Of a stretch of 12,840 nt of DNA, positions 5,957 through 12,840 are shown one piece after another (the first letter of the stretch is position 1; every line of letters begins with the position of its first letter). Under the pieces are notes generated by a model that was given only the letters and a program-made list of their open reading frames with translations, was not told the origin of the DNA and searched no databases. The position numbers were made by a program, and so were the translations under genes. The stretch is from NCBI GenBank assembly GCA_964418565.1, contig CAYQMB010000085.1, positions 1-12,840 of the forward strand, in the 5' to 3' direction. The DNA is from JAQIBY01 sp964418565. Its GTDB lineage: Bacteria; Bacteroidota; Bacteroidia; Bacteroidales; ML635J-15.

Positions 5957-7903
5957 TTTTCCTGGCTTTATGCCTGTTGAATCGCTTTCAAAAAGGATAT
6001 CAAATGTGTAATCCGTTTTTAATTCTACCAGTTTGAGTTGAAGATTAATTAAAGCTCTGTCTGAATGAGTATATAAAAACCGCCAATCCATCGATGTACC
6101 TGTGATAATTCCGGAGCGCGCAAGGGCTTCTTTAAGCGAAGTCCCGTGATTCAAAGCAACAGGAAACAGCATATTGGCAATATCCATTCCAATGAATGCA
6201 TATTTTTCGGGTTCATCCCTGAAAACGTCTCTGTATTTCCGAATCAAATCAAAGGAAGTGCTGTCGTTATAATTGATAAACTGAGGGGTGATGTAAGTAA
6301 AATGAACTTTTTCGTAAGACTCCAGGGATACATAATCCTGCTCCAGCCACTGTTCAGTACCGATCAGCCGGATTTCTTTATCCTTGCACTGGTACAATCC
6401 GTTCATCAGGGCATTGATGAATATTTTACCAGACGACACTGATATCACCAGGGTAGTATCGTTTTCATCCATCATTTTGTGCAAATGCTCATGCTCACCC
6501 CTTGTAAACGGACTTACCTGTATATTGAGAAAAGCCCCCTGCCCTCGTTGTTTAAAATAGGTTTCAAAAACAGACTCAATATGGTTTGCTCTGTCAGCAT
6601 CTTTTTCAGTGCCATTATGCACCAAAACAACGGGCATACCAGTTTGAAAAACATAACTGGCCATGAAATTGTACTGAATTTCCGCACTGGGTTTAATGCT
6701 TATCAGGCTTTTGCTGGCAAAAAGATCATGCTTATCAGGAGAAACCGAAGCAAGCAAATTGATGTTTAAAGAGTCAGCGTACCTCAATGCCGGTTTGATG
6801 CAGTTATAATTTACCGGTCCGATGATCACATCAGGACTAAATTCCAGCTTTTGGATAATTTGCTTTGTTGCCTGAACACTGCCTTTGTTATCATATACAT
6901 GCAGATTTATCTTTTTATCGCCGATGTCAAGTGTATCCAGGCCCAATAATAATCCCTGATAAAAACGTATCATAGAAACGGAGCCATTGTGCAAAACAGG
7001 CTGTTTGTTCTCCTTTTCCAGCTTTTCTACAAACGCAAGGTTTTCGCTGGCATTAAACGGCAGGATAACAAGGATATCAAGTTCGTCAATGCCAGGGATA
7101 TCAATGCTGTCCTCAAAAGCTGAAAGCAGGCTGTCGGGCGGTTCAAAACGGATGCTGTCGGGAAAAAATGCCGTATCTTTCTGAACATTGGCCTTGACAT
7201 TACCATCTGACTCCGGAAACGTAGCCACAAAGCGGACTCGTCTGCGCGGAATCTTGATTACTTCGCCCACCCATATATCCCGTTCTTTTAACGCCGGGTT
7301 TTCATCCGTAATCAGATCGATTTTAACATTGTATTTTTTACTGAGGCTGTATAATGTTTCTTTTGGTTTTACGGTATGATACAGGTATTTGGATGAATCC
7401 ATCCTGAACTCGGGATCGCTGAAATCCACTTTTTCCGTTTGCATGGCATGCCGCGGAATGATAATGGTATCTTTTCGCCTCAGCCCTTTGTCCTCAAGCC
7501 CCGGGTTGGCTTCATATATTTCCTGAATACTAACATCGTAGCGCTTTGACAAGGAATACAAGGTATGCTTTCTGCGTATGCGGACAATGTGATATTCAGA
7601 CGTATCAACCACGGGTGTTTGCTGATCTGCTTTTAATGGTTTCACTGGTATTTTAAGTGTTTGTCCGGCTTTGAGGCCTTCGCTAAGCTCCGGATTGTGC
7701 ACCATCAGTTCTTTTTCTGTAACGCGATAAGCTTTGGATATGGAATACAATGTCTGCCCATTTTTTACCTGGTGCAGGTAAAATTTCTCCCCGTTAAGCA
7801 TGATTTTTTCGGAAGAGACTGGGATTTCCGGGGATTCGTTCTGTGCTGGCAAATAAGCTGATGCCAACAGAACAAATGCAAACAGACAAAAAATTCTTTT
7901 CAT
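5954..7903 (-). CDS. Exported protein with three LysM domains and a periplasmic-binding-protein-like domain
   Basis: With the start at 7903 the product has 649 residues. A signal peptide (MKRIFCLFAFVLLASAYLPA) comes first. Three LysM modules follow at about residues 41-86, 103-150 and 173-220, each with the TLYS(I/L)SK core and a final IP. LysM modules bind peptidoglycan sugars. From about 280 to 640 comes a type-1 periplasmic-binding-like fold (DILVILPFNAS, MIRFYQGLLLGLD, DVIIGPVNYN, YAFIGMDIANML), similar to the amino-acid-transporter binding proteins and to the LpoA-type activators of penicillin-binding proteins. The fusion suggests a cell-wall-anchored sensor or activator of peptidoglycan synthesis; the ligand is unknown. 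The open frame extends to 7930, but MKRIF gives the proper signal peptide and lies about 18 bases from the predicted transcription start. It has its own promoter and terminator, so it is probably a single-gene unit. Confidence 0.88.
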   Translation of the reverse strand: MKRIFCLFAFVLLASAYLPAQNESPEIPVSSEKIMLNGEKFYLHQVKNGQTLYSISKAYRVTEKELMVHNPELSEGLKAGQTLKIPVKPLKADQQTPVVDTSEYHIVRIRRKHTLYSLSKRYDVSIQEIYEANPGLEDKGLRRKDTIIIPRHAMQTEKVDFSDPEFRMDSSKYLYHTVKPKETLYSLSKKYNVKIDLITDENPALKERDIWVGEVIKIPRRRVRFVATFPESDGNVKANVQKDTAFFPDSIRFEPPDSLLSAFEDSIDIPGIDELDILVILPFNASENLAFVEKLEKENKQPVLHNGSVSMIRFYQGLLLGLDTLDIGDKKINLHVYDNKGSVQATKQIIQKLEFSPDVIIGPVNYNCIKPALRYADSLNINLLASVSPDKHDLFASKSLISIKPSAEIQYNFMASYVFQTGMPVVLVHNGTEKDADRANHIESVFETYFKQRGQGAFLNIQVSPFTRGEHEHLHKMMDENDTTLVISVSSGKIFINALMNGLYQCKDKEIRLIGTEQWLEQDYVSLESYEKVHFTYITPQFINYNDSTSFDLIRKYRDVFRDEPEKYAFIGMDIANMLFPVALNHGTSLKEALARSGIITGTSMDWRFLYTHSDRALINLQLKLVELKTDYTFDILFESDSTGIKPGK

Positions 7904-7927
7904 AGTAACCATTTGATATAACACATA

Positions 7928-7958
7928 CAAATGTACGAATTACCCTCAATAAATCAAA
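7928..7958 (-). promoter_or_regulatory. Promoter of the LysM protein gene
   Basis: On the minus strand TTTG (7958-7955), 19 bases, and a perfect TAnnTTTG box TACATTTGT (box 7935-7928). Transcription should start near 7921, about 18 bases before the ATG at 7903. This also supports the shorter start. Confidence 0.72.
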
Positions 7959-7978
7959 AAGCCTGCCAATGCCGCAGC
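7956..7978 (-). terminator. Probable terminator of the receptor/lipoprotein operon
   Basis: On the minus strand GCTGC (7978-7974) pairs with GCAGGC (7966-7961) with one bulged G, around the loop GGCATTG. A TTTTT run follows directly. It ends transcripts from the lipoprotein gene (stop at 8021), and its T-run overlaps the TTTG element of the LysM promoter. Confidence 0.5.
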
Positions 7979-8020
7979 AATTGACAAGCTCTTTTTTAGC
8001 TGTTGTATAGGGAATTTGAA

Positions 8021-9304
8021 TTAGTTTACTCCAACTGTCCAGCCTGAAGTCCAGCCACTGCCGGACCCAATATTGCTGTCACTCTCAAAATAAGCGTCAA
8101 CATCAGATGCATTGATCCCACCGCTAAATACTGTTGAAGCATAAGCATTTACAGCACCAAGCACAACATTATCACTGGCTTCAATTTTTTGATTCTCATC
8201 AACATCAGGTCCGTTGGGATCATCAACTTCCTGGCCATCCTGAATGATGGTGGAAACGGAATATTTGATTGCCATATCAGAAACATCATCTGAAACATGG
8301 GCATAATCAACATTCAGCTCATTGTTATTCAGGTTTGTAAGGGTCTGATTGTGTTCAACGTGAATGCTGCGTTTGGCAAAACCGGTAACAATGAGGTTGT
8401 GGATACTGGCTTTGGTTCCTTCGCGGAGTTTCATGCCGTATGTACCATCAAAACCGGCACCCAAAAGGCTTACATTGGAAAGCACGGGAGCAGAGTAGGG
8501 TGTAGCAGTGTTATCGCTTTTGCTGTTGTCGCCTTCAATGCCTCGGTCGCCATCTGTACCACCCTGATTAGCCAACCAGTACTGACCTTTACCGCGCCAT
8601 CCTTCTGTCCAGTCAAAGGAGTCGTCTTCAGAATGTGAGGAAACGAGATAGCTGGCGTTTACTGTACCCCCAAAAAATTCAAAGCCATCATCAGCACCTT
8701 TGTAAGACTGCAGGTGGTCGAGTGTTGTACCATTGCCAAGGGCATAAAATGCAAATCCGTTGGCTTCATGCTCTTCATCAAAAGCAATACCGGAATATTC
8801 CAGCCGAACGTACTGCATGATGCCGGAATCATCATTGTCATTGGAACCGCCATACGTGGCATTACCAACCTCAGATACTCCGGTGCCACCTTCGGCATTG
8901 ATGGTAGCATTACCACACACCATAATTCCGCCCCAGTCTCCGGGAGAAGGAGCAGATGCATTGGAGGTGAAAACAATCGGACTTGATGCTGTCCCCACGG
9001 CGTGAATATCAGCACCCTGTTCGATGAGCAGGTAAGAAACTTTTGAAGCATCAGCCTTAATGGTAACCCCCTCGTTGATTGTCAGGGTAGCACCTTCTTT
9101 AACATGGACAGCACCATCAAGCTGGTATGTGCTGTTTGCAGAAAGGGTAACATTTTCGGTAATGTCACCCCACAAGCGTGTGCCGTCTAAACCACCAGTG
9201 GGATCTTCTTCCTCTTCTTCTTTACAACTGGAAGCAAAAACCAGCAAAGCGGCCATAACAGCCATAAGCAAAATTGACATTCTGAAGTTCTTCATTTTTT
9301 CCAT
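8021..9304 (-). CDS. Probable surface-exposed lipoprotein, beta-helix-like, partner of the TonB receptor
   Basis: This is a 427-residue exported lipoprotein. The signal peptide ends in a lipobox, ASSC, with the lipid-carrying Cys at residue 27. The residues right after it are KEEEEED, an acidic run like the Bacteroidota lipoprotein export signal that sends lipoproteins to the outer face of the outer membrane. The body is rich in Gly, Asn, Asp and Ser. It has strand-turn repeats (TLTINEGVTIKADAS, GDWGGIMVCGNATI, MQYVRLEYSGI, SNVSLLGAGFDGTYG) typical of right-handed parallel beta-helix proteins. No catalytic motif is certain. The gene starts 18 bases after the receptor stop and is transcribed with it, so it likely captures or processes the receptor's ligand. 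An in-frame ATG at 9295 is an alternative start. The function is inferred. Confidence 0.8.
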   Translation of the reverse strand: MEKMKNFRMSILLMAVMAALLVFASSCKEEEEEDPTGGLDGTRLWGDITENVTLSANSTYQLDGAVHVKEGATLTINEGVTIKADASKVSYLLIEQGADIHAVGTASSPIVFTSNASAPSPGDWGGIMVCGNATINAEGGTGVSEVGNATYGGSNDNDDSGIMQYVRLEYSGIAFDEEHEANGFAFYALGNGTTLDHLQSYKGADDGFEFFGGTVNASYLVSSHSEDDSFDWTEGWRGKGQYWLANQGGTDGDRGIEGDNSKSDNTATPYSAPVLSNVSLLGAGFDGTYGMKLREGTKASIHNLIVTGFAKRSIHVEHNQTLTNLNNNELNVDYAHVSDDVSDMAIKYSVSTIIQDGQEVDDPNGPDVDENQKIEASDNVVLGAVNAYASTVFSGGINASDVDAYFESDSNIGSGSGWTSGWTVGVN

Positions 9305-9322
9305 TTTAAGATTAACATGTAC

Positions 9323-12136
9323 TTATTTTTCATTTTTAAATGTATAAGCCACTCCAAGTTTAAACCATGCACCGGTTTTGTAACGATTGATTTCTGCGCT
9401 GCCGGTTTTAATATAATCCTGATCCCCGTTACGGGCAACAATGTCCTGAACAAATACTTTCTCTTCATTAAGGATGTTGTTTACAGCAAAGCTGATGCTC
9501 CATTGATCATGGATACGTGTTTTAATTTGTGCGTTCAGGCTGTTAAAAGGCAGTTCATATACATCCCCTTTTCCTCCGTCACCCACGGCATAAATCCGTT
9601 TTCCAAATACGTTATAAATCAGTGAGACATCCGATTCAAGATTATCATTATCCCAAAACCGCCAGGTAATATCTGCATTAATCAGATAAGGGCTTGCCCC
9701 TTGCATGGCATGTGTTTTAAATGTATTTGACGAATTTTCATCAATTTCGATTTGCGTGTATATGTAGGATGCATTCACACCCATTATCAGGTCTGACAAC
9801 AGCTTTTTCCTAAACTCCATTTCCAGACCAAACACTTGTCCCCTTTTTGCATTCCTGTACGTGTATTCCGTTCCACCACCCTGATTCAGGGAAATTCGCT
9901 CAATCGGTGAACGAAGCATCTTACCGTAAGCAGCAAAAGTAAACAGCTCACCGGGCCGTGGAAACAATTCGTATTTCACATCAGCATTGTAGTTATCAGC
10001 GTTTTGGATATCAGCATTACCAAAGGTAGTAGCACTACCATATGAAGGCCTGTAGCGAAACGGCGCCATTTCAAGAAAGCCTGCCCTTGTTATGGTTTTG
10101 CTCAGGGCCATGCGCAGATTGGATTTATCATTGACTGTATATTTTGCATCCACTGCCGGGAAAAAATCCAGGCCGGATATGGTTCCCTCCCTTGGTCGGG
10201 TATCAAAGTAAACCACCGTTTGCTCTGACAATTCCGCTCGCAGCCCAAGGTTGACAAGCAGCTTTGGTGTAAGGCTGTAATTCAATTCCAGCCAGGCAGC
10301 AGCCACATTATAGGCAGCATCGTAACTGTCCCGGTTTTGTGTGTTGTTTTTGATGGATATGGATGAATCGGCAAAAGCCTGATCGTTAATAAGCCTTGTA
10401 ACATCTATGTTATTCGGATCCGGTTGCAGAATTCCATTTTCCGGCTGAGCCACACCTGCCGGCACATCAGAAATAGCATCCACATTGTAAAAATACACAT
10501 GCGAATTAAAATCCCTGTTTTTGCTTAACACCTGTAACCCGCCGTTTAGTTTCTTTTTGATGTGCATATTCGGATCATTTTTAAAATCGTAAGAAAACCT
10601 GACAGAGGCAGCCAGTGTACTATCCAGCATGTTGGAAAAATAACGGAGGGTTTCGCCCTGGTTGAGTGTAAACAGACTATAATGCGTGTAAGCTGTCCCC
10701 TCGTTGTTGATGGCTTCATTTTCTTCAAATACAACCCCGCGCCGGTCAGGCTCAGAGCTTTTGGCTTTTGACAAGGCTGCATCCCAGGAAATGCTGATGC
10801 GTTTATTTACCTTATGCTCACCTATCAACTGAGAGGAGAAGAGACGATGATCACGATACATCATAGTCCGGACAAAAAGATCGTACCCTTCGCCATCGAA
10901 ACCGTTTTTGTCAATGAGAACATCTTCGGTATTGTTCAGGTAGATGATATTCCAGGAAAGCTGATTGTCCCCTTTGCGCCATGTGAGCCCGGCAAGGTTT
11001 GAAAATGCAGAAGTTGAGGCAAATTCGTTAAAATCGAAAGCTTTCAGGATGGTACCATCGGCTTTAAGCACAACATCCCGGCCCGTCAGAAATGATTTAC
11101 CTTTCCCGTAGGAGCTGGCAAACACTGCTCCCAGCATATGGCCATTGCCCGGATTCCATGAATTTCCGCCTGATATGCCAAATTCAAAATCCGGTACAGC
11201 ATTAACATCCTTATAAGCAAAGCTGGTTGAAAAGGGATTTTCATTGAAATAATACGTCGTGTTGATTTCATTGACACCTTCCAGGGCATCCGGTTGTGAA
11301 GCAATACGTTCGTTAAGGTTAAATCCGGCATGTGACCCATTGGGAGATTCAGGCATCCTAAACGACTGAAAACTTGTTTGCGTGTTGGCACCCGAGCTGA
11401 CTTTCAGATTTATAAACCCATCTTCGGGATAATCTTTTGTCCGAATGTTTATCAGAGCCCCTGAATAATCAGCAAAATTTGATGCAGTAAAGGTTTTATT
11501 AATGTCAATGGTGCTGATGACATCCAGAGGGAACAAATCAAGGGGTAGCAGTCGCTTGTCCGGATTTGGAGAAGCCATGGCAATGCCGTTAATTTCCGTT
11601 TTGTTGTAGCGGTCGCCCAGTCCTCTCACAAACAGGGATTTTGATCCCTGCATGGAAATACCGGTAACCTTTTTTACACCGTCAGCTGCATCTGACACGC
11701 CTTTCCGTGATAATTCCTGCGCCCCGATGCTTTCCTGTATTTTTTCGGCCTTTTTCTGCTCCATAAGCAATAGGTTTTCACTTTCCCGGTTGGCCTTAGC
11801 CTGAACCTCCACCTGCTCGAGGGTTGTAACAGCTTCTTCGAGCCGCACATCAAGCTCGCGTTTTTCACCGGCCTTCAGCTTAATATTAAACTCCTGTGGC
11901 GCGTAGGATATAAATGAAATCTTTAGCGCAATTTCACCGGCATCGCATTGCAGTATGTAATTGCCATCAAAATCGGTGATGGTTCCGGTTCCGGTTCCGG
12001 GCACAAACACGTTGGCCCCGATGATGGTCTCTCCGGTTTTTGCATCGGACACTGTCCCTACAACAGTGGCTTCCTGGGCATTCAATCCTGAAAGCATTCC
12101 GATTATTATTCCTATTGACACAAACAGCTTTTTCAT
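9323..12136 (-). CDS. TonB-dependent outer membrane receptor with CarboxypepD_reg-like N-domain
   Basis: This is a 937-residue outer membrane importer driven by TonB-ExbB-ExbD. The signal peptide (MKKLFVSIGIIIGMLSGLNA) is followed by a carboxypeptidase-regulatory-like domain (about 22-105; GTVSDAKTGETIIGANVFV). A plug domain comes next (about 125-235; GISMQGSKSLFVRGLGDRYN), then a long beta barrel that ends in an aromatic strand (WFKLGVAYTFKNEK). No SusD-like partner is present; the co-transcribed gene is a different kind of lipoprotein. The open frame reaches 12160, but the start at 12136 gives a normal signal peptide, and the predicted promoter box (12145-12152) falls inside the longer version. 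The substrate is not visible. Because of the divergent PhoB-like regulator I suggest a phosphate or phosphorylated compound, as inference. Confidence 0.92.
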   Translation of the reverse strand: MKKLFVSIGIIIGMLSGLNAQEATVVGTVSDAKTGETIIGANVFVPGTGTGTITDFDGNYILQCDAGEIALKISFISYAPQEFNIKLKAGEKRELDVRLEEAVTTLEQVEVQAKANRESENLLLMEQKKAEKIQESIGAQELSRKGVSDAADGVKKVTGISMQGSKSLFVRGLGDRYNKTEINGIAMASPNPDKRLLPLDLFPLDVISTIDINKTFTASNFADYSGALINIRTKDYPEDGFINLKVSSGANTQTSFQSFRMPESPNGSHAGFNLNERIASQPDALEGVNEINTTYYFNENPFSTSFAYKDVNAVPDFEFGISGGNSWNPGNGHMLGAVFASSYGKGKSFLTGRDVVLKADGTILKAFDFNEFASTSAFSNLAGLTWRKGDNQLSWNIIYLNNTEDVLIDKNGFDGEGYDLFVRTMMYRDHRLFSSQLIGEHKVNKRISISWDAALSKAKSSEPDRRGVVFEENEAINNEGTAYTHYSLFTLNQGETLRYFSNMLDSTLAASVRFSYDFKNDPNMHIKKKLNGGLQVLSKNRDFNSHVYFYNVDAISDVPAGVAQPENGILQPDPNNIDVTRLINDQAFADSSISIKNNTQNRDSYDAAYNVAAAWLELNYSLTPKLLVNLGLRAELSEQTVVYFDTRPREGTISGLDFFPAVDAKYTVNDKSNLRMALSKTITRAGFLEMAPFRYRPSYGSATTFGNADIQNADNYNADVKYELFPRPGELFTFAAYGKMLRSPIERISLNQGGGTEYTYRNAKRGQVFGLEMEFRKKLLSDLIMGVNASYIYTQIEIDENSSNTFKTHAMQGASPYLINADITWRFWDNDNLESDVSLIYNVFGKRIYAVGDGGKGDVYELPFNSLNAQIKTRIHDQWSISFAVNNILNEEKVFVQDIVARNGDQDYIKTGSAEINRYKTGAWFKLGVAYTFKNEK
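11981..11998. repeat. Three tandem GGTTCC hexamers inside the receptor gene
   Basis: Three perfect copies encode the Gly-Thr run in the N-terminal domain (VPGTGTGTITD). Because the unit is 6 bp, slippage would change length without a frameshift. Confidence 0.6.
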
Positions 12137-12144
12137 AACACCGG

Positions 12145-12152
12145 CAAATGTA
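12145..12152 (-). promoter_or_regulatory. TAnnTTTG box of the receptor operon
   Basis: On the minus strand TACATTTGC is a perfect box. The nearest TTTG is only 16 bases upstream (12172-12169), so the second element is poor. The box lies nine bases before the ATG at 12136, which implies an almost leaderless transcript or that another start site is used. Confidence 0.4.
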
Positions 12153-12156
12153 GGCT

Positions 12157-12200
12157 GCACACTTTAACCAAAGTATAAAGCAGAGTTACGATAAGTTTAA
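12157..12200 (-). promoter_or_regulatory. Four phased 11-bp TTAA-type units before the receptor operon
   Basis: On the minus strand units starting at 12200, 12189, 12178 and 12167 begin TTAAAC, GTAACT, TTATAC and TTAAAG. They are exactly 11 bp apart and end four bases before the TAnnTTTG box. This is the layout of a PhoB/PhoP-type operator that replaces the upstream promoter element. Two of the four units are imperfect. Confidence 0.4.
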
Positions 12201-12213
12201 ATGTCAGATGCCT

Positions 12214-12290
12214 TGCCTGAATAGAGATATCAACATCAGCTTGCTCATCACAGGCATTAACAGAAGTGTTTTCAACAATTATATGCCTGA
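12214..12290. repeat. Three TGCCTG sites with one inverted pair, in the divergent region
   Basis: CAGGCAT (12251-12257) and ATGCCTG (12283-12289) are exact complements, with starts 32 bases apart, about three helical turns. TGCCTGA occurs again at 12214-12220 and 12284-12290. The sites sit between the two phased arrays and could bind another regulator. Confidence 0.35.
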
Positions 12291-12307
12291 AATCCCAGGG
12301 ATTTTTA

Positions 12308-12340
12308 TTAACGCTAACTTAATTTTAGTTTAATCATAAG
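12308..12340 (+). promoter_or_regulatory. Three contiguous 11-bp TTAA units before the response regulator
   Basis: Units at 12308, 12319 and 12330 begin TTAACG, TTAATT and TTAATC, and each also has TA at positions 8-9. They are in perfect tandem and reach the TAnnTTTG box of the regulator. The pattern suits auto-activation by a PhoB/PhoP-type protein. Confidence 0.5.
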
Positions 12341-12345
12341 TTTGC
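12337..12345 (+). promoter_or_regulatory. TAnnTTTG box of the response regulator gene
   Basis: TAAGTTTGC is a perfect match. No TTTG lies 19-20 bases upstream; the phased TTAA units occupy that place. Transcription should start near 12351, giving a leader of about 38 bases. Confidence 0.55.
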
Positions 12346-12388
12346 TTAGGAATGATAAACTGCAGCTTTAACTAAAAAGCTCGTATTA

Positions 12389-12840
12389 ATGGCAAAAAGT
12401 ACAATTCTACTGGTAGATGACGAAACGGACATTCTTGAATTTTTATCCTACAACCTGGAAAAAGCCGGCTTCACTGTTTTCACCGCTACCAACGGCAAAG
12501 AAGGGATTCGAAAAGCCAGGGAAATCAAACCTGAAATGATCATTCTGGACATCATGATGCCGGAAATGGACGGGATTGAAACCTGTGATAAAATGCGAAA
12601 TGACCCGGATATTAAACATACTGTAATTCTTTTTCTGACAGCCAGAAGTGAGGACTATTCACAGATTGCAGGTTTTGATGCCGGAGCTGATGATTATGTT
12701 TCAAAACCCATCAACCCACGGGTTCTGACTAGTCGTGTAAAAGCTTTACTGAAACGCAAACATACAGACAATAAGGTGCAAGCTGAACAATCTTCACACA
12801 AAACCATCATCATTGACAAAGACAAATATGAAGTCAGGAA
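12389..12840 (+). CDS. Response regulator, PhoB/PhoP type (partial)
   Basis: The gene starts at the ATG at 12389 and runs off the right edge, with 150 codons visible. The receiver domain is complete (about residues 4-122). Asp10 and Asp11 form the acidic pocket, Asp54 (IILDIMMPEMDG) is the phosphorylation site, Thr84 lies in FLTAR, and Lys107 lies in the SKPI segment. A linker follows (residues 123-137), then the first strand of an OmpR-type winged helix (KTIIIDKDKYEVR). The segment EDYSQIAGFDAGADDY is typical of the PhoB-like regulators of Bacteroidota, which work with a PhoR-type kinase; a kinase gene would be expected to the right, outside view. It is divergent from the receptor operon across 252 bases. 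The regulator call is firm; the phosphate role is likely but not shown. Confidence 0.88.
   Translation, partial: MAKSTILLVDDETDILEFLSYNLEKAGFTVFTATNGKEGIRKAREIKPEMIILDIMMPEMDGIETCDKMRNDPDIKHTVILFLTARSEDYSQIAGFDAGADDYVSKPINPRVLTSRVKALLKRKHTDNKVQAEQSSHKTIIIDKDKYEVR

Noticed and set aside
8659..9051. 130-codon minus-strand frame
   Set aside because: It is an alternative frame on the same strand inside the lipoprotein gene, which has a clear signal peptide and lipobox in the main frame.
12137..12160. Longer start of the receptor (MQPTFAGV...)
   Set aside because: It would put the promoter box inside the coding sequence and spoil the signal peptide.

Overview
The window reads as a Bacteroidota genome, probably class Bacteroidia. 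Three features point there: a CarboxypepD_reg-type TonB-dependent receptor, lipoproteins and LysM proteins of that style, and several promoters of the Bacteroidota type (TTTG, 19-20 bp, TAnnTTTG) with few Shine-Dalgarno sites. It is moderately AT-rich, densely coded and chromosomal in character. I see no insertion sequence, CRISPR array, tRNA or rRNA.

Left part (1-2454). A minus-strand gene cut by the edge resembles a free-standing threonyl-tRNA synthetase editing domain. Next is a tight minus-strand operon, DUF134 regulator -> NifX/NifB-like cofactor protein -> MFS transporter, with its own promoter at 2376-2407. This looks like a metal or Fe-S/Mo-type cofactor cassette.

Oxidative stress block (2429-5405). 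A 1-Cys Prx6-type peroxiredoxin (minus) with a clear intrinsic terminator is divergent from oxyR (plus), which keeps Cys199 and Cys208 in the E. coli numbering. Downstream lies an exported protein with two thioredoxin folds. Its first fold has a CGWC active site and its second has lost both cysteines.

Convergent gap (5406-5953). This 548-base gap has no conventional gene. It holds a nested hairpin, a possible 30-residue membrane peptide on the minus strand, and just upstream of that peptide a set of TTAACA-type hexamers in exact 11-bp register.

Right part (5954-12840). A lipid- or periplasm-directed protein with three LysM domains and a periplasmic-binding-protein-like domain has its own promoter. 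A two-gene minus-strand operon follows: a TonB-dependent receptor, then a probable surface lipoprotein with an acidic export signal after its lipid-modified cysteine. Divergent from the operon is a PhoB/PhoP-type response regulator, cut by the right edge.

Main idea. The divergent region between receptor and regulator carries 11-bp phased TTAA-type direct repeats on both sides, next to good TAnnTTTG boxes that lack the usual TTTG element. A third phased set lies in the gap at 5825-5863. I infer a candidate Pho-box-like operator class in this lineage. It would link the regulator, the receptor/lipoprotein pair and a possible small transcript. The repeats are visible in the sequence; the binding and the phosphate link are inference.
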